A program made the translations under genes and the position numbers. Shown in pieces: positions 1 to 8,120 of a stretch of 64,000 bases of DNA. Source of the DNA: an uncultured Myxococcales bacterium. Its GTDB lineage: Bacteria; Myxococcota_A; UBA9042. The DNA lies in the NCBI GenBank assembly GCA_903919145.1, contig CAIXGW010000041.1, forward strand, positions 20,834 to 84,833, in the 5' to 3' direction. The notes under the pieces were generated by a model. The model was not told the origin of the DNA and made no database searches. It worked only from the letters and a program-made list of their open reading frames with translations. The number at the start of each line of letters is the position of its first letter. The first letter of the stretch is position 1.

Positions 1-6
1 TCTGCA

Positions 7-774
7 GTGCGGCGCCTGGCAGGGCGGCCGCGGCCGGGGCCAGACAATCAGGCGTCGCTGCTGTCTCGCGCTGGCGAAGTGGTGGCGGCTCTGCTGATCG
101 GCGGTGCGGTGGTCGATGGCGCTGTGCGCGGTCAAGACCTGCTGGTCGATGTGCAGTGGACAATCACCTTTGCCTTGGCGGCCGCGCTGGTGCAGATCTC
201 CTTGGTGGCTGCCGGCATGCGCTTGATGGTCGGCGGGGCGCTGCCCAAGCTGTTGAGCCAAGGCAACCTGGCCGCCGGGCTGTTGGCCGCAGGTCAAGAG
301 CTGGCAACGGCGCTGGTGGTCGGCCACGCCTTGGTGGGGGCTGACTGGGCGGCGCTGGTGCCAGGGCTGGCCTTTGCGATCATCGGCTGGTTGGCGATGC
401 AGCTGCTGGTGGCGGCCTTTCGCGCCTTGACGCCGTGGGATGATGCCGAGCACATCGCCGATGGCAACGCCGCCTCCGCACTGTCTGGCGCGGGTCTGGT
501 GCTGGCGGTCGGCCTGCTGGTCAGCCATGCGACGTCTGGTGAATTTGATGGCTGGGCCGCCTCGCTGCAGGCCTTTGCCGAGACCTGCGGCTTTGCGCTG
601 TTGCTGGTGCCGGTGCGCGTCCTGTTCATTCAGGGCTTGCTGCTGCGCGGCGGGCTGCGCTGGCGCCACGGCCTGCTCGACCAGCTGGTGGGCCAGCAGC
701 GCAACCTTGGCGCCGCCGCCCTGGAAGCGGCCGGCTACGTCGGCACGGCCCTGGCGCTGCGGGCGGTGCTCTAG
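7..774 (+). CDS. DUF350 (YjfL-like) membrane protein, 5' end possibly outside window
   Basis: Integral inner-membrane protein of 255 residues from a GTG at the window edge. Two internally similar halves each carry the DUF350 signature, with G-N-L-A-A-G-L near residue 85 and D-G-N-A-A-S-A-L near residue 150, followed by hydrophobic helices; about seven membrane segments are visible. DUF350/YjfL proteins have no settled biochemical role but sit beside glutathionylspermidine-synthase-like ATP-grasp genes in E. coli and other bacteria. That pairing is reproduced here: the next gene starts 3 bases after this stop, so the two are surely co-transcribed. The reading frame stays open to base 1, so the true start may lie upstream. 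Family call is good; function is unknown. Confidence 0.75.
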   Translation: MRRLAGRPRPGPDNQASLLSRAGEVVAALLIGGAVVDGAVRGQDLLVDVQWTITFALAAALVQISLVAAGMRLMVGGALPKLLSQGNLAAGLLAAGQELATALVVGHALVGADWAALVPGLAFAIIGWLAMQLLVAAFRALTPWDDAEHIADGNAASALSGAGLVLAVGLLVSHATSGEFDGWAASLQAFAETCGFALLLVPVRVLFIQGLLLRGGLRWRHGLLDQLVGQQRNLGAAALEAAGYVGTALALRAVL

Positions 775-777
775 CCA

Positions 778-2085
778 ATGCAGCCAAGCGCCCCTCTTGC
801 CCCAGCTGCGCCCGTGCTTGCGGCCCTGGCGCCCGTTGACGACCAGGCCTACGCTGCACTGGCTCAGCGGATTATTGCCGATGGCTGGCTGCCCGACCCG
901 TGGATCGACGGCTCGCCGCGCTTTGACCCGCAGGCCCTGGCACTGCCGGTCAGCCGAGTGGCCGCTCTGACCCGCGCTGCCGAGTCGGTCGCCGCGGCTT
1001 GTGACGAACTGTGCCGGCTGTGCGCCCAGAACCCGCAGCTGCTAGAGGGCCTGGCGATGACGCCATGGCAGCGCGCCATGTGGTTGGCCACGGCTCCGCT
1101 GTGGCATGGCTTGGCCCGGGCCGACGTTTTTGAGGTCGGCGACGGTGCCATTCAAGTTTGTGAAATCAATAGCGACACTCCCTCGGGCATGGCCGAAGCG
1201 GTGGTGCTCGGGCGGCTGCTGGCGGGCGAGCGCGATGCCAACCGCCACCTGCTGCGCCGCTGGGTGGAATTGGTGCGACAGGTGGCGCCGCCCACTGCGG
1301 GTCTGATCGGCCCGCCGGTTGCCGGCTTGCTGTGGCCGACCGAGCAGACCGAAGACCTGCCGATGCTGCTGATGTGGCAGCACGGCTTGGAGCAGGCGGG
1401 CTGGCAGGTGGTGCGCGGGTCGCCATTCAACCTGACGCTGGCCGCCGATGGCCGCGCGGCGCTGTTGGGCCAACCCTGCGATGTCATGGTGCGCCACTAC
1501 AAGACCGACTGGTGGGGAGAGCGCCTGCCGGTGTGGCGAGACGAGGCGCGCCTGCCTGACACGGCGCCGCTGGCCCAGCAATTGGCGGTGCTGATGGAGG
1601 CGGGCTGGGCGGGCCGCACCGTCACCCTCAACCCCCTGGGGGCCGCTCTGCCGCAAAACAAGCGCTTCTACGCGTTGCTGTGGCAGATCCTTCGCGACCA
1701 GCCTGAGCAATTCAGCGCCGAGGCCCGCCAGGCGATCCGCGCGCACGTGCCGCCGACGTGGCGCCTTGAGGATCTGAGCACCGATCAGCTGCAGACCGAG
1801 CGCGAGCAGTGGGTCTTGAAGTCCGACTACGGCTGCGAAGGCGATGAGGTGGTGCTAGGCTGCCAAGTCACGCCGCTGGTGTGGGCGCAAGCGCTGGCCC
1901 AGGCGATACCGGGGCGCTGGGTGGCGCAACGGCGCTTCGATGCCGCGGTCGATCCAGAGGGCGCGCAGGTCAACTACGGCGTGTACTTGATCGGCGGGCA
2001 GGCTGCGGGCCTGCTGGCGCGGCGCTCGCCAGGAGCGACGGACCGGATGGCGCGGATGGCGGCAGTAGCCATCACACGGGAGTAG
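778..2085 (+). CDS. Glutathionylspermidine synthase-like ATP-grasp protein (YjfC/YgiC family)
   Basis: Cytoplasmic protein of 435 residues resembling the C-terminal synthetase part of glutathionylspermidine synthase, which ligates a carboxylate to an amine using ATP. Family-like stretches include the acidic VFEVGDGAIQVCEINSDTPSG segment near residues 118-138 and VLKSDYGCEGDEVVLG near residues 346-361, equivalent to the ATP-grasp loop. There is no N-terminal amidase domain, as in E. coli YjfC and YgiC, whose substrates are not established. It lies 3 bases after the DUF350 gene and 3 bases before the next one, so it belongs to one operon. The actual ligation substrate cannot be read from the sequence. 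Confidence 0.78.
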   Translation: MQPSAPLAPAAPVLAALAPVDDQAYAALAQRIIADGWLPDPWIDGSPRFDPQALALPVSRVAALTRAAESVAAACDELCRLCAQNPQLLEGLAMTPWQRAMWLATAPLWHGLARADVFEVGDGAIQVCEINSDTPSGMAEAVVLGRLLAGERDANRHLLRRWVELVRQVAPPTAGLIGPPVAGLLWPTEQTEDLPMLLMWQHGLEQAGWQVVRGSPFNLTLAADGRAALLGQPCDVMVRHYKTDWWGERLPVWRDEARLPDTAPLAQQLAVLMEAGWAGRTVTLNPLGAALPQNKRFYALLWQILRDQPEQFSAEARQAIRAHVPPTWRLEDLSTDQLQTEREQWVLKSDYGCEGDEVVLGCQVTPLVWAQALAQAIPGRWVAQRRFDAAVDPEGAQVNYGVYLIGGQAAGLLARRSPGATDRMARMAAVAITRE

Positions 2086-2088
2086 TGG

Positions 2089-3441
2089 ATGACCGAGCCC
2101 AACAAGCCAATAGAACGCTTGGCCTTCTTTGACGAGCCCCAGCTGGTTGGCGCGCGCTGGTGGCAGCCGTCCGTTACCAGCTCGGCGGCGAGTTCGGTCA
2201 GCCGCCGCGCGGTGTTGGCGATTGTCGGCGGGTTCATTGGCATCCCGCTGTTGGTCGGCGTCGCTCAAACGTGCAGCAGTGAAGACGACGATCTGCCAGA
2301 CGCCAATGCCCAGCTGCGCGCCCTTGAACTGCAGCAGGCCGAGGGTTGGGACGTCGGCAGCAAAGACAAGCTGTGGCCGCCTCAGGACTTTGTCGATACC
2401 GACGTCGATGGCAGCACCGGCTGGCAGGCGCACGTGACCACGCTGCCCCAAGATTTTGCCGCCGGATTGACCTACCAGTCCTGGCAGGTTCCCACCTTGT
2501 TGCAGATGCCTGGCTTGCCGGTCAATGCGTCTTTGGCCAAGCGACTCAAGCCTTTGCGCGATGCCGGGGTGACCAGCGGCTGGCGAATTGGCCGCGGCGT
2601 GGCCCACCTGTGGGCGCAGCTGCCCCAGCCGCCGATGGACACCTTGCTGGTCGTGGACTTGCCGGGGGCGCAAGCCGTGGCGGTGGCTGCGGCGCTGAGT
2701 GATCTGCTGGTGCCGGTGTGGGTTCTGGACGGCTGCCCCCATCCGCTGGGCGTGGTGCCCTGGCAGCGCACGCTGGGGGCCATGCTGTACCTGCTGCCGG
2801 AATTCAACAGGCAGAAAGCGCGTCGACCCCTGGCGGCACCACCCATGCTGGTCCTGGACGGCCAGCGACTGGCCCCCTACAGCGATGAAGCCAGCCAATT
2901 CGACAACCGCAGCCTTGCCCAGCTGCCCCAGCCGCAGCAGCTGCAAAGTGCTGGTATTGCGCGGGTATTGCTGCTGACCGACCTGACCCACGACCGCGAC
3001 GACCTCAACACTCAGCTGGAGGCCATGGTCGCCAAAGGCATCGACGTGCGCCTGCTTCATGCCGGCGATTTCAGCGGTGCGCTGCGCCAGGTGCCTGGGG
3101 ATGCCCAGACCATGGAGTTGACTGCAGAAGAGCTGCAGTCGCTAGAATCCGGTGTGCCGGCTGGTCTTTTTGATCCCATGCTGCGCTGCCGTTTTGGCCC
3201 TTCGCCTGCCCATGAGCTGGCTTTCTGGCACATGCTCGGCTGGCATCTGGCCGCCCAGCCGCTGCCGCCCGGCGTCTACCCGACTCCGACCATGGCCTGG
3301 CGAATTGCCCCGCGCTACAGCGGCGCGCTGCGGGTTGGCAGCGTGCGCTATGGCCGCTGGCGCCCCTACAGCCGCTCTTTTGGCTCTTCTAGTTCGCGCA
3401 GTGGGTCTTGGACGCGCAGCGGTGGCTCGTCTTTTGGGTGA
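2089..3441 (+). CDS. Membrane-anchored protein with Ser/Gly/Arg-rich tail (YjfM/YgiB-like tail)
   Basis: Protein of 450 residues, not assignable by family. A single hydrophobic segment lies at about residues 40-61 (AVLAIVGGFIGIPLLVGVAQ), so roughly 40 residues would be cytoplasmic and the large C-terminal part periplasmic, or the reverse. The last 30 residues are almost only Ser, Arg, Gly, Tyr and Phe (RSFGSSSSRSGSW...GGSSFG), which resembles the C-terminal tails of E. coli YjfM/YgiB (DUF1190). The body has no recognisable catalytic motif. It is the third gene of the DUF350 operon, 3 bases after the ATP-grasp stop. The likeness of tail and neighbourhood to the yjf cluster is suggestive, not proof. 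Confidence 0.6.
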   Translation: MTEPNKPIERLAFFDEPQLVGARWWQPSVTSSAASSVSRRAVLAIVGGFIGIPLLVGVAQTCSSEDDDLPDANAQLRALELQQAEGWDVGSKDKLWPPQDFVDTDVDGSTGWQAHVTTLPQDFAAGLTYQSWQVPTLLQMPGLPVNASLAKRLKPLRDAGVTSGWRIGRGVAHLWAQLPQPPMDTLLVVDLPGAQAVAVAAALSDLLVPVWVLDGCPHPLGVVPWQRTLGAMLYLLPEFNRQKARRPLAAPPMLVLDGQRLAPYSDEASQFDNRSLAQLPQPQQLQSAGIARVLLLTDLTHDRDDLNTQLEAMVAKGIDVRLLHAGDFSGALRQVPGDAQTMELTAEELQSLESGVPAGLFDPMLRCRFGPSPAHELAFWHMLGWHLAAQPLPPGVYPTPTMAWRIAPRYSGALRVGSVRYGRWRPYSRSFGSSSSRSGSWTRSGGSSFG

Positions 3442-3504
3442 AGCCAGCTGGCCAATTCTGTGGCCAAAACCTGGATTTTCTGCAGGCAATTGAGAGAGGC
3501 GACA

Positions 3505-4065
3505 ATGGCGTGGACGTTCTTTTCGCTGCAGATGGCCTTTGAGTCGCGGCCCGACGACACCTGGCGGCGCCATGTGCGCAATGCCATTGTCAGCGGTCAG
3601 GCCAACCAAGATGCCGAAGACAAGCGCAGGTTCTACCAGGAGCTGGTGCCGTTGCTGGTCGGCCGCCTGCCGCAGCTGCGCCGGGTGGCGTGGGACTTGC
3701 AGCGGACCGCCTCTACCCAAGCCGATTTTGACGAGTGGGTCACCGACTTGGAAGACAGCAGCGATGTCGAGCCCCCTGACCCCACTGCTGCCGAGCAAGA
3801 GGCGCGCCACGTGGTCGTGACGCTGCTGGTCTTGGCCGCTGGCGGCGGCAACGCGGACCAAGCGCTAGGAGAAGCCTGTGATTTTCCAGAAGATCGTTGG
3901 CTCAAGCGCCAGTCCCTGGCTCGGATCCTCAGCGTGGTGCCGATGTTGAGCTTCAGCTCCGTGCGCAGCGATGCCGTCTACCTGCAGCCCGGCCGCGGCC
4001 TTCCCGGCATGACGGCAGAGGAGCTGGAAGAGGGCTGGGTCGATATGGCGCTGGTTGAAGACTAA
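3505..4065 (+). CDS. DUF1517-like protein
   Basis: Protein of 186 residues starting at the ATG at 3505, which has a GAGAGG ribosome site; a longer frame from 3460 has none. The C-terminal half (EARHVVVTLLVLAAGG, then PMLSFSSVRSDAVYLQPGRG and a final MTAEELEEGW) matches the pattern of DUF1517 proteins: a hydrophobic V-T-L-L-V-A strand, a conserved Leu-rich helix, then a segment ending with D-x-L-S/T-x-E-E-L. No signal peptide or membrane segment is evident in this protein. It is fourth in the cluster, 63 bases after the previous gene. Function of DUF1517 is not known; the family call is moderate. Confidence 0.5.
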   Translation: MAWTFFSLQMAFESRPDDTWRRHVRNAIVSGQANQDAEDKRRFYQELVPLLVGRLPQLRRVAWDLQRTASTQADFDEWVTDLEDSSDVEPPDPTAAEQEARHVVVTLLVLAAGGGNADQALGEACDFPEDRWLKRQSLARILSVVPMLSFSSVRSDAVYLQPGRGLPGMTAEELEEGWVDMALVED

Positions 4066-4259
4066 GAATTTGTCCAAGAACATCTCCAACAGATCCAAGC
4101 TGCTGGGTGGGTCGCAAGCTCACCGCCATGCGGCCGACTCGCCGCTCTCTGTCCAAGCCGGGCGACCGACGTGTTTTCGGATAGGTCCCAATTGCGCAAC
4201 GGCTGGTGAAGCGGCATTCTCCCGGGCGGGCGCATTGCCTCGGGTTGCGGTGAATCGGC

Positions 4260-5660
4260 ATGGGTCAGACGCTTGGTCGCGCAGTCAACTGGACACGGAC
4301 CCGCCAGCTGCCGGCGCTGCTGGCGCTTGGCCTGGCGGTCTCAGCCGGCACGGGGGCCTGCAAGGGCGGCGCCAGCCGCGGCGAGCCTGCGGCGCCGGTG
4401 CCCCCCAGCGCGGCGGCCAAGCCCTCGCAGCGCCAGCGGCCCGCCCCAGCTGCGGTCGCTGAAGTGGCTGTCGCCGCTGAGGTCACCAGCGCGGCGAGCC
4501 CACCGGAGGCCGTAGCCTCCGCTCCTCTGGCCGTGCGCCACGCGGTCGCCCAGATCCCGGCTACCGCCCCGGCGGCCGGCGTGCGCCTTGGCGAGCGCTG
4601 GGCAGCCGTTTGGCGCGCCGACCGGCACTGGCAGGCCCGGGCTTTTGATGCCGCCGGGCACACTGTGTGGAACGCACCGGCGGTGCCAGCCCAAGACGGG
4701 CCCATCGACGGGGTCTTGGCGACTGCCGCGGGCAGCAAGGTGTGGGTAGGGGCGGTGGCCGGCTTGCAGGTCGCCTGCTTGCAGGGCAGCGGCAGTGGAG
4801 GCGTCAAAGTCCTTCGCACGCCGCTCATCGGCTTGGTCGGCCAGAGCGACGGCAGCGCGGTGCTGGTGCTGGCCAGCGGCGGCCCGGGAGCACAACTGGC
4901 TAGGCTCAAAGAAGATTTTTCAGCTGTCTGGGAGAGAGAAGTGGCCTTGCCCGGCGCCGTGACCGCTGTGACGGCCACCTTGCGCGACGACCTGCTGCTG
5001 CTGGGCCGCGGCCAGGGCAGCACCGCCGGCTGGTGGGCGGCGCGCGTCGGACACAGCGACGGCGGCCTGGCATGGACGCGGGCAATTCCGGCCAAGAGCT
5101 TGCCCGCCGATGCCGATCTGTTGGCAGTCGCGCCCTCCTCGCGCGGTGCAGTACTCTACGCTGCGGATCGCCGGGCGGCGCGCAGCTGGACGGTAGTGGC
5201 CCTGGATGCCAACGGCCATGTCGAGTGGTCGCAGCCCTTGGAGCGGCGCGCGCCGCGGGTGGTGGCGGCTGCGGCCCTGCAGGGGTCGTGGATGACCCAG
5301 ACCCGCGATGGGCAGGTGCTGCTGCAGAGCCTTGAACCTATGGGAAAAGCGGGTGAAAGCTTGGCCGCCTATGCGCTTGACCTAGAAGAGCCCCTGGCCG
5401 TCGGCAGCGATGGCAGCGCCGCGTGGCTCATCAGCCGCGCCCCCCACCCAACGGGCAGTGGCAGTGAATTGCTGTTTACGCGCTGGAGCTTGGGCGAGGG
5501 GACGGAGGCCCCCTCTTGCGATCCGGGGCCCTGCCAGGCCGTCCGCCGCAGTGGCGACCGTTGCAGCCGTACCACTTTGGCCGATGGCTCGGCTTGCGGC
5601 TCCAGCGCATCCTGTGCCGCCGGCGTGTGTGTGCGGAAGCGCTCCCAGCCTTCTCCCTAG
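4260..5660 (+). CDS. Putative lipoprotein with repetitive beta-sheet body and Cys-rich C-terminus
   Basis: Protein of 466 residues. The N-terminus has basic residues, a hydrophobic stretch LPALLALGLAVSAGTGAC and a Cys at about residue 34 that could be lipidated (lipobox TGAC is imperfect). A Pro/Ala-rich linker follows to about residue 105. The body has repeated WxA, VWV and LLLLGRG strands of 40-50 residues, suggesting a beta-propeller like PQQ repeats. The last 50 residues hold eight cysteines in a CDPGPC...DRCSR...DGSACGSSASCAAGVC arrangement, close in style to the Cys-rich repeats of the large lipoprotein at 57857. Function unknown. It converges on the gene at 5775-7901, and no clear terminator lies in the 114-base gap. 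Confidence 0.6.
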   Translation: MGQTLGRAVNWTRTRQLPALLALGLAVSAGTGACKGGASRGEPAAPVPPSAAAKPSQRQRPAPAAVAEVAVAAEVTSAASPPEAVASAPLAVRHAVAQIPATAPAAGVRLGERWAAVWRADRHWQARAFDAAGHTVWNAPAVPAQDGPIDGVLATAAGSKVWVGAVAGLQVACLQGSGSGGVKVLRTPLIGLVGQSDGSAVLVLASGGPGAQLARLKEDFSAVWEREVALPGAVTAVTATLRDDLLLLGRGQGSTAGWWAARVGHSDGGLAWTRAIPAKSLPADADLLAVAPSSRGAVLYAADRRAARSWTVVALDANGHVEWSQPLERRAPRVVAAAALQGSWMTQTRDGQVLLQSLEPMGKAGESLAAYALDLEEPLAVGSDGSAAWLISRAPHPTGSGSELLFTRWSLGEGTEAPSCDPGPCQAVRRSGDRCSRTTLADGSACGSSASCAAGVCVRKRSQPSP

Positions 5661-5774
5661 CAGCCCGTGGCCTGAATTTGCACAGAGTTATCTAGGCGTC
5701 ATCGCTCGACGGCTGGGTACTTCTGCCACTGGGCTTCCCCAGCGGCGCCCGATTCCCCGTTGCTGTTCAAAGCT

Positions 5775-7901
5775 CTATTCTTCGGGTCGGTCGCTGGTCA
5801 GCGGATCCACCACGGCACTGCAGGCACCGTCATCGCCCATCTTGCCGCGGCCGGTGATGCGAAAGGTAGAGGCCTGGCCATCGCAGTCCAGGTCGGCATA
5901 GGCCGACAGCACAAAGCGCGCTTCGCCCAGCGAGCCAGAGGACTCAAACTCGTAGCGGTAGCGGCTGTCAGAGCCGCCCTCGATGCCCAGGGCCTGCCAG
6001 GTGGGGCCCAGCTGCCAGCTGCTGGCGTCGCAGCGGCGATCGCCATCGGCATCCATGGCCGGCTCGCAGCAGCTCTGCGGCGGGTTGGGCGGGGCGCTGG
6101 GCGGAAACTGGCAAGCAGGGGCGTCGGCGTGGGCTTCGCCATACCACACCGCGGCGGCGCGGGCCAGGCGATCGAGATCGGCTCTGGCCTCTATAGTCTT
6201 GCTTTGGTTGCTGTATCGCAGGAACGCTGGCACAGCAAACGCAGCCACCAGCGGCGCGACCCCTAGCAGGGTCGCCTGCAGCTGCGGATCGCCAATGGCG
6301 CGCAGCAAGACCCCTTCGCCGTCCAGCTGCAGTGATGCGCCAAAGTAGCGCTGACCCTGGAGCTTCTTGGCCCACTGCTCCAGCAACGGCCCGACTTGCT
6401 GGGCGTTCTTGTCTCCCGCCAGGGCGGCGCGCGCGGCGTCCATGACGGGCTGAATGTCGGCCACCGCGCCCACAAACACGTCGCCGTCCAAGGCCTCGAC
6501 CACGGCGGTGTCCGCCAGAGAATCGCCCTTGCTGCGCTCGCCAGCGGCCAGCAGCACGGCCGAGCTGGGGGCAATCAGCACCGCATCGTCGAGCCTAGCG
6601 ACCACCGCGCCCAGCGGGCCGGCCTGCAGCTGCCAGCCCTTCTTGCCTTGAATCGTTATTTCCGTTGCTGTTACTCCGCTTTTTCCGGCAAACAGCCCAA
6701 TCAGCTTGGCCACCAGCGCGTCGGCCTTGGGGGCATCGACCACGCCGACCGCCACCAGCCAGGTCGGCAGGGCCTTGCCGCCGGTCGATGCCGTGGCCAG
6801 GGCAGAGGCCATGTCCACGCCGCCGCACAGATGACCAGAGAACGCCTCGGTAATTTCACCCCAGCCCACGCCGGTAAAGGCCAGCATGGCGGTGGCGGCG
6901 GGCAGGGCCGTGCGCGTCGATGCCGGGGTCGAAGGCGGCAGCAGCTTGCCAATGCCGCCAGTGGCCTCCAGCAGGTTGGCCGACAGGCGGGCGCCGGCCC
7001 AGCCGGTCTTGGGCAGCAGGCGGGCGCAGCGCGGCGGGTTGCGCTTGGGCTTGACGATCTCTGCCAGGGCGGTGCGCCCGGCGGCGGTGGCGCCGATGCG
7101 CCAGCCGCTGCGGTCGCTGAGCCACGCTGCTTGATAGGGGAACAGGCCGCCAAAGAACGCCAGGTCGGCACCCACTTCGGCGCGGGGCTGTAGGGCCATC
7201 AGCGCAGTGTTGTCGGCCCAGGCCAGCAAGTAGCGATCGCCGGCATCGCGCCGTGCCTTGGCAAAACCACCGTGCTTGGCCAAAGGCGTGCCGCCGCCGC
7301 GCAAAAAGCCTTCAAAGCCGGCGCGCAGCAGCGCCAGCTCCTGGGGCGAGGCCCCGCCAGGCACCGGCATCAGCGCCAGCCGTTCGCCCTCGCCTCCCAG
7401 CCACAGCGCCTCGCCCGAGACGGTCAATTCTTGAATGGCGCCCAGTTGTTTACCAAGGGTCACCGTGAGGCCCGCCTTGGCCAGGGCGGCCTGCAGCTTG
7501 CCGCGGTCGGTCACCCGCGCCAGCGCCACCGGCAAGGGGGTCCGTTGCTCGCTGCGCATCAGCCGGCGATCGGCTACCAGGGCAATGCCGGTGGCTGGGT
7601 CCAGGCCCCAGGCCTGCCACGCCTGCGCATCGCCGGGATCGCCGCCCAGTCTTGCCACAATGGCCGGGCGGTTGAATTCCGCCGGCAGCTGCTTGAGCGC
7701 CGCGGCGTCCAGGGCCTCCAAACCCTGCTTGGCCAGCTTGTCCAAAGAGCGCAATTCCATGGCTGCCAGGGTCTGGCTGCTGTCCAGCTCGTCTAGCAGG
7801 CTGGTCGCGCGGCCACCGGCGTTTTGCCAAAGAAACCAAATGCTTGCTGCAGCGATGGCCAGAGCCATACTGGCCAACATTGCGATCACAACTTTGCGCA
7901 T
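5775..7901 (-). CDS. Membrane-anchored DUF3352-like protein fused to a type IV pilin-like C-terminal module
   Basis: Protein of 708 residues with a ribosome site GGGAG 6 bases before the ATG. An N-terminal hydrophobic segment (residues 4-25) anchors or exports it. Residues 30-540 form a large domain of alternating Ala/Leu-rich helices and strands, similar in feel to DUF3352 proteins of unknown function. From about residue 550 a second hydrophobic helix (GVAPLVAAFAVPAFLRYSNQ) followed by KTIEARADLDRLARAAAVWY is the N-terminal helix pattern of myxobacterial type IV pilins, lacking the G-F-T-L-I-E cleavage motif. The last 100 residues contain the CC pair, W-x-x-L, YRYEFESSG and ADLDCDGQASTF segment typical of the same pilin group. 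So the pilin domain is carried as a C-terminal fusion. Secretion or adhesion role is inferred only. Confidence 0.62.
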   Translation of the reverse strand: MRKVVIAMLASMALAIAAASIWFLWQNAGGRATSLLDELDSSQTLAAMELRSLDKLAKQGLEALDAAALKQLPAEFNRPAIVARLGGDPGDAQAWQAWGLDPATGIALVADRRLMRSEQRTPLPVALARVTDRGKLQAALAKAGLTVTLGKQLGAIQELTVSGEALWLGGEGERLALMPVPGGASPQELALLRAGFEGFLRGGGTPLAKHGGFAKARRDAGDRYLLAWADNTALMALQPRAEVGADLAFFGGLFPYQAAWLSDRSGWRIGATAAGRTALAEIVKPKRNPPRCARLLPKTGWAGARLSANLLEATGGIGKLLPPSTPASTRTALPAATAMLAFTGVGWGEITEAFSGHLCGGVDMASALATASTGGKALPTWLVAVGVVDAPKADALVAKLIGLFAGKSGVTATEITIQGKKGWQLQAGPLGAVVARLDDAVLIAPSSAVLLAAGERSKGDSLADTAVVEALDGDVFVGAVADIQPVMDAARAALAGDKNAQQVGPLLEQWAKKLQGQRYFGASLQLDGEGVLLRAIGDPQLQATLLGVAPLVAAFAVPAFLRYSNQSKTIEARADLDRLARAAAVWYGEAHADAPACQFPPSAPPNPPQSCCEPAMDADGDRRCDASSWQLGPTWQALGIEGGSDSRYRYEFESSGSLGEARFVLSAYADLDCDGQASTFRITGRGKMGDDGACSAVVDPLTSDRPEE

Positions 7902-8120
7902 CAGAAACTCCCGGGTGCAGCGACCCCTGTGCTTGTACGCTCAGCCGCCGGCAACGGTGTAGGCCAGGGTGAGACGGAGGGCAGAAGGCAAGGGGCGAGC
8001 CGCTAGTCTAGGCAGGGCAGGGTGGCAAGTCAATCTGGTCAGACTGGCAAAAACCTTGACTATGCCGCAGTTGGGCCTGAAACTGCCCCGCGGACCCGCA
8101 CTCCCCCATAGGACCCATTG
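7902..8120. other. Divergent intergenic region with promoters
   Basis: 219-base gap between two divergent genes. On the plus strand it holds a TTGACT box at 8056. The sequence CTAGTCTAG at about 8003 is self-complementary and supplies a TAGACT minus-10-like box to the minus strand. No small gene was found. Confidence 0.5.
8056..8084 (+). promoter_or_regulatory. Candidate sigma-70-type promoter for the GMC oxidoreductase gene
   Basis: TTGACT at 8056-8061, 17 bases, then GAAACT at 8079-8084. The -35 box is good and the -10 box is weak. It lies 36 bases before the ATG at 8121. Confidence 0.35.
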
